From: Solanum dulcamara
Taxonomy: Eukaryota > Streptophyta > Magnoliopsida > Solanales > Solanaceae
Direction: 5' to 3'
NCBI RefSeq assembly: GCF_947179165.1
Contig: NC_077242.1
Location: 53,825,097-53,889,096 of the forward strand
Length of the DNA stretch: 64,000 bases
Made by a program: the position numbers and the translations under genes. How positions within the stretch are numbered: position 1 is the stretch's first letter; every line of letters begins with the position of its first letter. The notes beneath the pieces were generated by a model. That model was not told the DNA's origin. It was given only the letters and a program-made list of their open reading frames with translations, and made no database searches. This document shows, piece after piece, positions 22,900 through 35,100 of this stretch.

Positions 22900-23564
22900 T
22901 TAACTCTTTCCAATATATTCTGATTTAGAAACAAGAAAGCAAATCCACAGGCCCTTTGTAGCAAACCATCACTATTAGAGACATTTATATGTTCAACATT
23001 TATTTTTAAGCCTAAACAAAATGTTGCCACATAAAAATACAAGTACATAATAGCCTTTGCCCTATGGTACAATAAATTTAACACAAGATGGGCACTTCTA
23101 GTAAATTATATGTCACTAACTAGACAAACTTGAAAATCCCATGCTATCCTGGCTGCTTCCTGCACATCACATTTTTCATAAAGACGCCCAATAGCTATTC
23201 CTGGTTGATTCCTGCACATGATCAAGTCAGGGTGATGCTTGGCCATGTTTTTTTCAATAATGTCTTAACCTGCACGAATGAAAAAGACTATTACTACTGC
23301 CAAATAACAGAGACAAGTCTGTTATACCCCATACTTTTTTACCTTGGAAGGTTCTTAAGCTTCTTAAGTTTCTTGATAGGCTCTTAAGTTTCTTGAAAGG
23401 TTCTTAAGATTCTTAGAAGTCACCATGTGAGACGGATAATCTATAACGCTACCAAACAACTCTAAGAAAGGGAGAATGTGACACCCCATAGTAGGGAAGA
23501 TTAGAAATATGGTTATAAGAATCCGGAAGACGTTGGAGGCCAAGTAATGAGTCGTAGGACTCGA

Positions 23565-23578
23565 CTTACGTACGTAAG
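23565..23578. other. Perfect 14-base palindrome in U3
   Basis: CTTACGTACGTAAG; a partial echo (GCTTACGTAGCAAG) follows near 23629. Confidence 0.7.
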
Positions 23579-23699
23579 CTACCAACTTGAAAATCTTACA
23601 TTCTTAAGCTACTTGAGTTCATACCAAGCTTACGTAGCAAGGATTATATAAGTTCATAAAGTAAGATGAGATTACGAACCCACGAGGAGGAAAATAAGG

Positions 23700-23840
23700 T
23701 GCCATGTGGCAGCAGCTAAAGCAAGGGGTGGTCCCCTCACATGCCATGTGGCAGCCCATAAGTGGAGGAGGTGATGCATTGGCCCACTAAGGGCTTGACA
23801 CGTGTCACCACTTAAGGGATGACATGTGTCACCCCCTAAG
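23700..23840 (+). promoter_or_regulatory. Paired GCCATGTGGCAG and CACGTGTCA motifs in U3
   Basis: GCCATGTGGCAGC occurs twice (23702 and 23742 areas). A G-box core CACGTG (in GACACGTGTCACC, ~23797-23809) is followed by a variant GACATGTGTCACC ~24 bases on. All lie just upstream of the TATA box. G-box/ABRE-like words bind bZIP and bHLH factors in plants; regulation here is inferred. Confidence 0.45.
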
Positions 23841-23846
23841 GTGGCC

Positions 23847-23858
23847 TATATATATATG
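23847..23858 (+). promoter_or_regulatory. LTR TATA box
   Basis: GCCTATATATATATG followed by a CATCTTTATCC leader; promoter of the solo LTR. Confidence 0.55.
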
Positions 23859-25339
23859 TTTTATGACTCATTAGTTTCATCTTTATCCTTTAGTCATTCT
23901 TATCCCAAGAAAATTCTAGAAAAAAGGAGAAGAGAAACTCTAGCTAGAGAGGGAGATAGCCATAGTTTTGGGAGGAGAAAAAGGTAAGTTCTCCGATTTC
24001 ATTCTATGAATTAATTATATAGGATATACCATGAGGGTATGAAGGTGTTTTTAATGTGGTTTCAAGCAGCCCCAAAAGGATAGAAAACAACCACGCTAGA
24101 AGAGCTTCCGAGGTGAGTTTTGGAGAGTTTCAGACAAGGTAACACTTTCCCATTTAAATTGGAGTTTATGATGTTATTATGAGGTGTATTACATGTCTTA
24201 AATGAGGCTAGAAGTGTAAAAATTACATAAGGATGATTGACGTTAAAAATAAACTAAATTGAAGTTGTTAGAGTTAAATCGAAGTCGAGTAGTGTGTTGT
24301 GATTGTGGTGTTGCGGTTGCAGCTGGTTTGATTGCGGGTTGCAGGGTTGGAAAGTTTTCTAATAAGGGTATGGGTACTTATGGTTTCATCCACATGACCC
24401 TCCATTTTGTATGGTTAAAGGTTTTACGAAACAAAGGTTAAAAACTCTATTTTGGTATCGTAGTTCTGAGCGAGTTGGTTGGAGTCTATATTGTATAATG
24501 TTGAAGTGATTTTACTTGTATATATGCTGATGGTTGTTGTTTTTAGTTAGCTGTGGTAATTAAGGATTTAATTGGAAGTTTGGATAGGGAAAGTTATAGG
24601 GGAGATACTGCCCGATTTCCGGTAACTTCGGAACTAGTAATAAACTAGTCGAGGGAAATTGATACGAAAATGATTCCTATGGATACTTGGTTGTAGAGTT
24701 AGAAATTGGAAAGTGAAAGGTTATTAAACTTAGTATTTCTTTCATGTTAAATAGGTTCAAAAGATGACGAGGAGAATTTGGTTAAGAGTAATACATAAAA
24801 GGTATGTGAAGCTACCTTCTTTCTCTTGGCATGTTTTTGGCATAGGTATGTAAAGCTGTCCCTTCTTTCTTTTGGAATGTCTTAGAATTAAGTAAGGATT
24901 AATATGAGCTTTGGGGGTAATTCTATTCATAAGTCTCGAGGGTCATTCATGATTTCTGTTCTTAGAGATTCTCCAGTAGTTAATGGACTTGACTTTTATA
25001 AGTTATTTGGTATCATCTTGATTCATGCCTATAATTTCTAAGGCTCTTTTGATATGATCAATAGTGATATTTGAGGGATGGTTGATATGACTAACTTCCT
25101 GATTTTCAAATGAAAATTCATTTTTATTACTTCATCGAGTCTTTGACAATGTTTTGAATTGTATTTAGTTTCTCACTACTCCACTCGTGGATGCCTCAAT
25201 GCTTCTTTCACTGAGCCCGGGCCAGGATATGTTATTAAGCTTACTTCTCTACATTATTCACCGTGCCCTGATGTGAGGGGTAGGTATGACATGTACATGG
25301 GTTGTGGTGTATGTTGTGCCATGTACACATATGCTGATG

Positions 25340-25390
25340 TCTGATGATATGATATGATATGGCCATCTGATATGATATGATCTGTTATGG
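25340..25390. repeat. TGATA/TATGA simple repeat
   Basis: Runs of TGATATGATATGA interrupted by GGCCATC; simple repeat inside the solo LTR. Confidence 0.6.
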
Positions 25391-26105
25391 AGATGTTCCC
25401 TACTCTGGAGTATGTTGTACTGTGGCGCCGATGATGGGAGGGCGACCAGGTTTTGTTCACCGAGTCCCCTAATGGGGCCGGATATGACATATGTTTTTCC
25501 GCATGCATTATTTGTATTTGTGATAAGTATTTTGACATTCTGGATATTTCGCTCATTTTTTGCACATTCTGTTCTGGTTATGACTTTATTTATTACAGTC
25601 CATGCTTTACATATTCAGTACATTTTCCGTACTGACTCCCTTTCCTCAGGGGCTGCGTTACATGCCCGCAGGTACAGATGTTTGAGTTGCCGATCCTCTT
25701 TCTTAGGACATCCACTCTGCTGTTTGACAGTGCTCCTTTGTTCGGAGCCCATATTTTTGTACTGACCTTTCTGTAGCCTATATATATACATTGGTCAGGG
25801 GTACGACAGGGACCTGTCCCGTCATATGAATATGCCATCATTCTTTAGAGGTCTGTAGATATGTATTTGTAGGTTCTGTATATATTTTGGGCTTTTGTGT
25901 TCCGTGAAGGCCTTATTGACTTTCGTGAGCTGCATCTATTTTCATGTGCTATCTAGAAACCTTAATTAATTTCTATATTTTTTTTATTTTGCTAATATGC
26001 TAATTTGGGCTAAGGGTATGTATGGGTGTCCAACTTGGGCACGAGTCACAGCCTACGGGATTGGGTCGTGACAAAGTCGCACAGAAGAGCCTACTGTGTC
26101 GACAA

Positions 26106-26162
26106 TGTCTTAACCTGCACGAATGAAAAAAATTATTAGTACTGCCAAATAACAGAGACAAG
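26106..26162. repeat. Second copy of a 57-base repeat flanking the nested LTR
   Basis: Bases 26106-26162 repeat 23261-23317 (TGTCTTAACCTGCACGAATG ... AGAGACAAG) with few differences. Subtracting the LTR and its duplication, the copies were 86 bases apart, so hAT-1 had a local tandem duplication and the LTR landed at the edge of its first copy. Confidence 0.8.
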
Positions 26163-26512
26163 CATACAAGAGAATACACCTCCATAGATTCTGCACAAGC
26201 ACTTGGATTATCAACAACCACATCAAAATCATTAATACTCCTTCCAAAAGAATGTTAATGGGGTTGAACAGTGATCATAAGCAGTAGCATTTGACATTAT
26301 CAAAAGTTAAAAGTACTCGTGGAAATAGTGTGGAATAATCAAATAAAATTCAGAGCCTTATACCCGAGGTATCTTGCGATTACAAATCAAGAACGAGGGA
26401 ATCTTTTGAGCTACCATCCATATCTAAAAAGAATTTAAAATGTGTCAACAATTAAACTAAGTAAAAAAAATATAAAAATAAAATATAAAAACTAAAAAAC
26501 ATACCAAGTTCA

Positions 26513-28598
26513 AGTTTCATAAGATCATTAAAATCTTCTTCAACATTTAGGGAATAAGGCTCATTTCAACGCCAATCTTGAAGACAAATAACAACTTGCA
26601 CCAATTTCAGAGTCAAATAACTCCTAAATGAATCAAGAATACGGCCCCCGATGCTAAAGGCACATTCTGATGCCACACTAGAAATTGGAATTGCCAACAC
26701 ATCACATGCCATCTCGGAAATAATTTTATATCTAGGAGAATAAGATTTACACCAAGACAAGATATCAAAATTGTACTCATCATAATTTGGCTCTAGTTCT
26801 TCACTAAGATACTTTTTCAACTCCGACTTACCACCCAAACCTGTACCATCTTCTTTGTTCCTCTTCATTTGGATCTTATTTCTCACTTTTGTTGATTTTT
26901 TGCTAGTCTTAGAGATAGACGAATCCGATGTCTGACCTGATAAATCAGAGAGAGAAGATGAGAGTCAAGATGCATTAGAGAATTTTGCTACATACTCTTC
27001 AAACATAGATTTCATGTAAGTCACCATTTCATCTTTTATTTCACTCCCCTTTTCATCTCCAAACATATTCTCAAGTGTGTTGCCAACATACTCAAGTTTG
27101 TTACGAGGATCTAAGATAGAGGCAATAAAATAACACTTTATTCATTTTTTCAGGAGCACCCCAATACTTGACAAACTTTTCTTTCATTTTTTCTCCCATT
27201 TTTGCCAAAGAAGGATCATTGTCCTCCATACACTCTCTTAAATAATTGTGAAGCTCAACTATATCTTCAAAGTGACCCTTAGAAGTGACGTAGAGAGAAC
27301 CTGAAACCTTCTCAGTTAGATCATAAAACCTTTTAAGAAATATTACCATATTTCTCACCTTTTGCCAATCATCACTTTAAAGTACACCTGTAACATTTTC
27401 ATCTTCACAAACATGATTATCAAGATAAGTTGACAATCCACCATCTTCAAGATCAACCCTATCAAATGCACTCTCAAAATTTTGTGTTGCATCCAACATC
27501 AAGTAGGTCGAATTCTATCGGGTTGAAACATCTAAACATAATGACTTCTTACGATCTATATTTTTTAGTTCACAACATTTCACAAATTTTCTAATCCTTG
27601 CGGCAGATTGTCTAACATATTTCACCATTTGCCTAACATGTTTAATAGATGAACCAACTTTTTTCATGCCATCTTGCATAATAAGATTCAAAATATGAGT
27701 CATACATCTCATGTGAAGATGGTTACCACATTTTATGTTAGATCCCCAATTGACCATTTGTTTGTGTAACTCTTTCACCATGACATCATTAGAAGAAGCA
27801 TTATCTACAGTTATGGTGATTATTTTCTCCAATTTCCAATCAAGAAAATACTTACTAAGACAATGGGCCATTTCTTCACCCTTATGACTAGTAACAACCT
27901 AAAAGTTTAAAATTCATTTATGCAAGAGACAATCACTATCAATAAAGTGTACTGTCAAACACATATAATTTATTCTCTATATAGAAGTCCATGTGTCTAG
28001 GGTTAGACAAACTCTCAATGATGTTTCTTTCAAATACTTCATAAGCTTTTGTCTTTCTTCACCAAAAACTACATAACAATCCCTAGTTACTGTTCTACGG
28101 GAAGGAACTCGGAATAAAGGTTGGGTTTTTTTCAATGAACTTCTTAAAACCTTCCTTTTCAACAAAACAAAAAGGAAGCTCGTCAAGGATTAACATCTCA
28201 ACTAAAGCCCTCCGAGATACCTCTTGATCAAAAGTTCAAATTGCCCCATCACGTATTTCACCTTCTAATGGAAAGTTTAAATTTGATTGTTTGTACTTAG
28301 AATTGGAAGTGTTAACCTTATTTGGATTTTTAGGACAAGTTTTCAAATGTTTATTCAGTCCACTTGTTCCATTTTTAGTTGAATCAGCTAAGAGAACTTT
28401 AACACAATGCTTGCACTTTGCTTTATTAATTCCATCTTCTATGAGCTTATCATAATGTGGCCAAGCAGCAGATGTTGATTCTATAGATTTCCTCTTCAAA
28501 GTCACTGAATGTTGTTCAACTTCCGGTATTGAATCAAGAGACTTAGTAAGAGGTGCGCTTCCACTGACATTGGTTGTTCGTCTTGTTTCATCTTTCAT
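26513..28598 (-). pseudogene. hAT-1 transposase (BED zinc finger / RICESLEEPER-like), disabled
   Basis: Read leftwards from ATG at 28598. An N-terminal BED finger has WPHYDKL and CKHC...LNKHLKTC. The RNase H-like core includes ITVDNASSNDV and HLHMRCMTHILNLIMQDG at 27871-27515. The C-terminal dimerisation domain at 26886-26566 has ISSVASECAFSIGGRILDSF, keeping the Glu taken as the third catalytic acid. It would bind the TTCGGT-rich ends and excise the element. Frame changes fall between 28236 and 28186 and between 27101 and 26886. In-frame stops include a Trp-to-TAG change at ~27518 and several between 27880 and 27977. A GTATG splice-donor-like site follows the last block near 26512. Confidence 0.88.
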
Positions 28599-28810
28599 CT
28601 AAATATAGAAGAGATTAGAAAAAAACAAATCAATAAAGGACCCAGTAAGTATACAGAGAACAACAAATAACAAAAATACAATGCCAAGTTGCAAAAAAAA
28701 ACAACAAAAAAGAAGAAGTCAGATTGGACCATTTTTGCAGTAATTCGCTACAAATTGCTAATCAATGTCCAATTTGTAAAACCAAGATCAATAAATTCAC
28801 ACGGCCAAAG

Positions 28811-28825
28811 TATATATATATAAAT
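28811..28825 (-). promoter_or_regulatory. TATA-like box upstream of hAT-1 transposase
   Basis: The minus strand reads TATTTATATATATATA ~215 bases upstream of the transposase ATG. Plausible core promoter. Confidence 0.35.
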
Positions 28826-29809
28826 AACCAACCAACACGAGATCAAATAAATTTCTAATTATCAAAGAAAACACACAAAAATTATGAGGAAAAAAAGCAT
28901 ACAAATGGAGAACGGAAATTCTTCAGGAGTTGTCCAAACACTCCAATTTTCAAATAGAGTGGAAATGGATGGGGATTTTGAGGTTTTAATAGAGTAATTT
29001 CACATGCTAAGAAAATCAAGTGCTTCCTACACACCTATCAGAAAACCATCAATACAAAAAATCAAAAGCCAAAAAATGCACTCCTCTGCTAGTTGCTCGA
29101 TGCAGATTGGCGGTGCTTTCAGCTCACCTCGCAGCTTCACTCAACGTCTCCAATTTGGATGAATAGAAAGGGAAATCAGAAATGACTCAATGAGATGAAG
29201 GTGGTGAACAACCGAACAGGTGAAGTACTGACTACTGAGGTCTTAAGACTCTTAGGGTTACTGGGTTAGGGATTTGGGCAATTGGGCTGGACTTAAAATA
29301 TTTTTCAATGGGCCTATAGCCCTTTATGTTTAAAAGGAGTCCTTTAGGCCCTACAGACATATAATATTGGACTATTGGTCTTATAATTTATGTATTCGGT
29401 AAATACTGAATATCGAACGATATAATTGTAAATATCAAATATTGAAATCAAAATACCAAATGTTATATTTCAGTAATGAATACCAAAATGAATTACCGAA
29501 TATCAAAATAACGAAATAGCCGATTCGATTCGGTAATTTATTTTTTGGTATTTTATGCCCACCCCTATCTTGAATGACCTTCATACGCTTCTAAAGGCCC
29601 ATAATGAACTTTGGCTAAAAATGACACTTGGATGTGGGACTCAATTTTAGTTAAAATGCCTCGTATGAGAATTTTGAATTCTCCATTGAGTCCACAACAT
29701 TGAATTTAGTAGGGTAGCATATCTTGTTTGCGCGCACGGGGTTTTGAACTAATTCCGAGCACCTCGTCGAAACTTGAATATGGCAAAACTCATTTTGCAC
29801 TAGTTGTGT

Positions 29810-29960
29810 CTGGTGCCATTGCTTAAGAGATCGCTGGTCGCTAAAGAGAAAAGAGATTCGCTAAAGCAACCAGGCCTAATGGGCGAGGGTCGCTAAATCG
29901 AATCCCGCTTCTTGGTAGGGGTCATTTAAGCGATCTTCAAGGTCGCTTTAGCGACTCCTG
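29810..29960. repeat. U3 palindromes of element 2 (TCGCT...AGCGA)
   Basis: TCGCTAAAG, GATTCGCTAAAGC, GGTCGCTAAATCGA and the perfect GTCGCT-TT-AGCGAC. The matching zone in the 3' LTR is 37640-37800. Confidence 0.7.
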
Positions 29961-31962
29961 AGAATTATTTTTAGACTCAAATTTTCAGTTATGTCCCATA
30001 CGTTCAAGCATCTATATCTCTATCATTTTAAGGCGAGTTTGGATGATTTAAAGACTAAAGTGTGGAGAATTACTAGGAGAAGGCATTGGGGGCTTCGAAA
30101 AGTAATTTGGAATCTTTGTTTGAGGTAAAATCCCTTGTAAATCTGCTGCCATAGCTTAGTTTAGCTTAAAAATAGTGAATTCTTGCATGTTTGATTATCC
30201 ACCGATTCGAGCTCCAAATTATGCTCCTTTTTGGAATAAGTTTGGGGTAGCATTTAGAACCTTTGTACAGAGTTAATTTCAAAATTATTGGAATGGGTCC
30301 CATATTTCCAATTTTGACCCTGAATTTTGTCTGTCTCTGAATTCGATGATTTTAATGTCAAAATGAACGTATTACTGTTGTGTACCTATTTTTGATAGCA
30401 TAGTAGCATTCAGAGGCCGTTAGGAAATGGAAAACTCTGATTCCGTTATTTTATAGCGCGCGTGATTGGCCTATAGGTAGGCTATAGTTTTTCTTTCTTT
30501 AAATTCAGCTTGAGAATGTAATTGCCTGTTGATTAGTTGGAATTTGGGATTGGTTAGTATTGAATCATGCTTAGATGTTTAGAAATTATGTTTACGCCTT
30601 TTTTTGGTTTTATCGGTACTTGTAAGCATGCTACTTGTCTTGTTGATTATCCATGCCTTGTGGTGTATTTGTATACTTATTTTATCATCTATTTGAAGCA
30701 TGATCGGCCTTAGCCTAGGTGTGACTAGTGCTTTTCTTAGAAATGCATGATTCAGATACGATAGGCTTTAGTTTTACCCATATGTCGTTCGGCCAACTTA
30801 GATCCTTGTAGACTGGTGTAGAAGACTTGTGCTTGATAGTTTGGCCCTTAGCTAGGCAATACGTTTTCTTCGATGACCTTCTAACTCTACTTCTCTGATT
30901 CTGCGGCTTTATGAGTCTTGGCTGTGACACTGGATTTTTGTTCTACAATTCAAGATTGGTTTAGGTTTTAGCTCTGAGGGTTGTATTGATTGAGTGAGTA
31001 TGGAACGCAATTCACAGAGTTTGACAACTATTGATCTTTGGGAGCACTTGTAGTAGCTAATATTGGCACCTTGTCGGACATCCGAATTCAAGCTTCAGCC
31101 TTGATTGCATTGGCACTTTTAATGAGCATCCGGTTATAGAAGTCTGGCCTTAATCATTTGGATCCTTTAAGCGAGCAATCGGTTAGAGGTCTGGCCTCAG
31201 TTACTTGACAGTTGATCGGTTTTTGGATACCTCTGGTTAGAAAGGTCCGGCCTCCGTACTGTCAGATTTTACTAGATTGGGTTGAGGTTTTTGTTCTATA
31301 TTCTCCGGTCTTTGATCCTCAGCTTCAGATCTTAGTAGTTATAGCTCTTTTGTGTAGTTTAGCTATAGATTACTTTAGTTAGTTCTTTCTACACTCGTGT
31401 GCATTCCAGTTCATTACTATACCTTAGACTTCTATTTTAGAACACCGTTCCCTCTTTTTATATTGCCTTTATGTTTTAAGATCAATTGGTCTATGATGCC
31501 TACTGGGTACCTGTTGCTTCGGTATTCATACTACACTCTGTATCTATTTTTGTAATATAGGTCCGAGCACCAGTTCCCAGCATTGATTCAAGCTTTTAGT
31601 GGTCTAATTTGGAAACAGGGGTGAGCACTTGGTGTTTTGTACTATTCTGGTCTCCATCTGTATTTATAGACTAGTCATTTACTTTTGAGGCAGGTCTTAT
31701 TTTTGTGGTCCACTTTTGGGACTTGTACTCTTTTGCTAGACGGCTCTGTACTAGTGACTTCCCCATTCTGGGAGGGATCAGTTGTATATATTCATTTTGG
31801 TTTATTTTCCACTTATTTATGCTATCTATGTTAGAATCGCTTATTCATGTTTAATTTCTACCCTTAAACCCATTACTAGTCATTTAGAGTTACAGGTTGA
31901 CTTACCTACTAGTGGGTTATAGTAGGTGTTATCATGACCTGAGAAATCGTGTTGTGACAAGT

Positions 31963-31976
31963 TGGTTCCATAGACC
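31963..31976 (+). other. Primer binding site of element 2, degenerate iMet
   Basis: TGGTTCCATAGACC three bases after the 5' LTR. It aligns to TGGTATCAGAGCC with several changes and is followed by CTAGGTTC. Confidence 0.6.
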
Positions 31977-32163
31977 TAGGTTCACCGGTCTCACTTATAC
32001 ATAGATTACATCTAGTAGAGTTATGTGGATCGGTGCAAAGACATCCACGACTTATCTTCGGGAGGCTATAAGATGTCGTTAGGAAAATTTCCTTTTTATT
32101 TTACTTTTGTGCAGCATGCGTCTAATTGGTTCCTTAAAATCTCACTTTTTTCACTCTTTCAGG

Positions 32164-35100
32164 ATGGATCACACATGAGGCTAAGAGGCAGGGGATGATA
32201 AGCCCATAGATAGAGCTCCAACTAGGGGTAGTGGCTGACCTAGAGGTCGTGCGAGGGCTGAAGCACTGGTCCGCCACAGAGACAAGGCTCATGAGACTGA
32301 GGATGAACCATAGGTAGCCTATGTACCTCCACAACTAGTGTGGCCAGGACCAGCCCATCCACTACCCGCGTTAGATGCAGTACCAGAGCTTTATGCCATA
32401 CTCACCCAAATTCTGGCAGCCATAGGTGAGATAAGGCAAGCAGCTCCAGCTCTAGCCCTAGAACCACAAGGTCAGCCTATAACACTATCCCTGGAGGGAC
32501 AACCTCTACCAGCTCATATAGCCGCATAACTGGGTATAGATGACAAGGTTATGCTACTGCACGAGCAAAAGATGCTTGGAGTATTTCAGAGGCTGTCACC
32601 ACCAATATTTACTAGAGCAACTAGGGAGGATGCCCATGAGTTCTTGACTATATGTCATGTGCAGCTTCATTCCTTAGGACTCATGGAGTCGAGAGAAGCC
32701 AACTTCGATGCAAATCAGCTCTATGGGCCTGCCAGACAAAGGTGGCGCTTGTCCTTATAGTCTAGGCTAGCTTGGTCAACTCTCATATCTTGGGATGAGT
32801 TCTTAGAGGCTTTCTTAGCCTGATATATATCGTAGAGTATTAGGGATAGACTTTACGATTAGTTTTCCTAATTGGAGCAGGGATCCATGACCATCTCAGG
32901 GTAGAGGTGGGGTTCCATGAGTTGTTCCACTATGCCACTATGATTTTACCCATAGATAGGGAGAGTTTGTTGCTTTTTGCATGGGTTGCGATATAGTATG
33001 AGAGTTGATATAGAACATCTAGCTTCTGCAGGCCATTCTTTTCTGGATATGGTCGATCATGCTAGTCTATGAAGCATATTCATTGCGAGGCCCAAGGGGG
33101 CAGCGATAAGAGGCCTCATTACCAGGGCACTTACAGTGGGTCCCAGACTAGAGGGAGGGACTTATATGATAAGTCCCACTAGAGATTTTAGTAGGGCCAG
33201 TTTAACCGGCTTATTCAGGTAGCATTACTTATTTCTAAGGCTAGCCAGTGTCACTAGGGTATTCCTAGCATAGGCCAGAGCTCAAGAGGATCATAATCGC
33301 TCTCTTCCCACCACAGTCGAGTCATTATGGGCCATTCAACTTTGGGCTATTATGGCTATGGCAACTTAGATCATTGGTCCTAAGAGTGCCCCTACTGAGG
33401 GCGAGGGGTGATTGTACAAGCTCCTCTACCAGCTAGACTAGTAACAGTAGTACCTCCTCCTATTAGAGGTAGAGTTCAGAGGTAGAGCATAGGGAGGTAG
33501 TTCAGGAAGTAGGCAAACGTACCGGGCAGAGGTGCTCAAGGCTATTTCTATGCTGCTAAAGGAAGGGCATAGGTTGAGGTATCCGACGATGTCATTATAG
33601 GTACACTTCTATTGTGCCACCAGCCTGCTACATATTTATTTGATCCAGGATCCACTTATTCATATGTATTTGTCTATTATGCTCCCCTATTAGGTATGAG
33701 GTCCGAGTCCTTAGCAAAGTCGATTCATGTTTCGACCCTGGTGGGTGAGTCTTTAGTAGTGGATCAGGTGTTGTGGTCTTATTAACTGACCATCTAGGGT
33801 TATGACACTAGAGTTGAACTTATTTTGTTAGATATGCTAGATTGTGATGTGATTCTAAGAATGGACTAGCTATCTTCTTACCATGAGGTATTAGATTACT
33901 ACACCAAGACCGTTACCTTAGCCATGCCTGGTATCCCTCCGATGTTGTGGCAGGGTGCCTAGTTTCACATATCAACAGGGATTATCTCTTTTATGCGGGC
34001 TTAGAGTTTGGTTGCTTAGTGATGTCTATGTGTATGATATTAGTAGAGATAGAACATTAGTTGAGTCAGTTCCTGTGGTTGGAGATTTGGTGGATGTGTT
34101 CCCTACTAACCTACCTGTCCTTCCCTGAGAGCGTGATATTGATTTTGCCATAGTCTTGGAGCCAGGCACCAAGCCTATTTTCATTCTACGTTATTAGATG
34201 GCACCTGCAGAACTCAAGGAGCTCAGTGTTTAGCTTGAGGAACTCCTAGGTAAGAGGTTCATCTGTCTGAGTGTGTCATCATGGGGTTCTCCTATTCTGT
34301 CTGTGAAGAACGATGGGACTATGAGGATGTGCATTAATTACAGGCAGCTAAACAAGGTGACGGTGAAGAACTGGTACCCTATGCCTCACATTGATAAACT
34401 ATTTGATCAGCTTCAAGGTGCTAGAGTATCTTCTAAGATAGACTTGACATCCCTAAGACTGTATTTAGGACTCGTTATGGCCAGTATTAATTCCTTGTGA
34501 TGTCTTTTGGGTTTACCAATTCCCCTGCCGCCTTTATAGACTTAATGACTCGAGTGATCAGGCCATACCTTGATTCTTTTATCATTGTCTCCATTGATGA
34601 CATATTGGTATACTCGCAGAGTCATAATGAGCATAAGCAGCATTTCTCCATACTTTGAGAGATTAACGACTTTATGCCAATATCTCAAAGTGTAAGTCTT
34701 GGCTTGAGTCTGTAGAATTCTTGGGGCATGTGGTATCCAAGGAAGGTATTATGGTTGATTTAGCAAACATTGAGGTTATTCATGATTGAGATAGGCCTAC
34801 TTCTATTACTGAGGTTCGTAACTTTGATAGATTAGCGAGTTACTACAAATGCTTTATTGAGGAAGTTTCTACTATTGCAACCTTGATGACTCGACAGACT
34901 TGCCAAGATATTCCTTTTGTGTGGTCGAAGGAGTGTGAGATGATCTTTTAGAGGCTCAATAAGTTAATTACCACGGTTTTTATTTTGACTCTTTCAGTTG
35001 AGGGAAAGGGCTTCACAGTATATTATGATGCATCCGGCATTGGTTTAGGTTGATGTAGTGGGGTCGGGTTATTTCTTATACATTAAGGTCGCTTAAGTTT

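Larger units (their letters stand above)
23320..26073 (+). mobile_element. Solo LTR (TGTTATACCCC family) nested in hAT-1
   Basis: Starts TGTTATACCCCATAC, ends GGGTCGTGACA, with perfect AAGTC duplications at 23315-23319 and 26074-26078. Length 2754 bases, no internal region. Its R-U5-like portion around 24780-24980 resembles 63540-63680, so the LTR at the right edge of the window is a relative. The several short ORFs across 25159-25841 lie in LTR sequence and are not genes. Confidence 0.9.
22384..29567 (-). mobile_element. hAT transposon (hAT-1), 7.2 kb with nested solo LTR
   Basis: Ends are TAGGGCTGGGCATTCGG and ATGCCCACCCCTA, giving a 13-base inverted repeat TAGGGSTGGGCAT. Flanks are TCTAGAAT (22376-22383) and TCTTGAAT (29568-29575), an 8-base duplication with one change. 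Subterminal zones (22400-22560 and 29390-29550) are packed with TTCGGTA/TACCGAA words, as expected for hAT transposase binding. It holds a minus-strand BED/hAT transposase pseudogene, a kinesin-like gene fragment and a later solo LTR (23320-26073). Without the LTR it is ~4.4 kb. Confidence 0.92.
21960..31959 (+). repeat. Element 2 5' LTR, interrupted 22384-29575
   Basis: LTR parts are 21960-22383 and 29576-31959. The break point aligns with ~37420 in the intact 3' LTR. U3 carries the TCGCT/AGCGA palindromes at 29810-29960, including GTCGCT-TT-AGCGAC at 29942-29955. Confidence 0.9.

Noticed and set aside
25159..25841. Cluster of overlapping ORFs up to 117 codons
   Set aside because: Lies inside the solo LTR 23320-26073; both strands open with no protein family resemblance.
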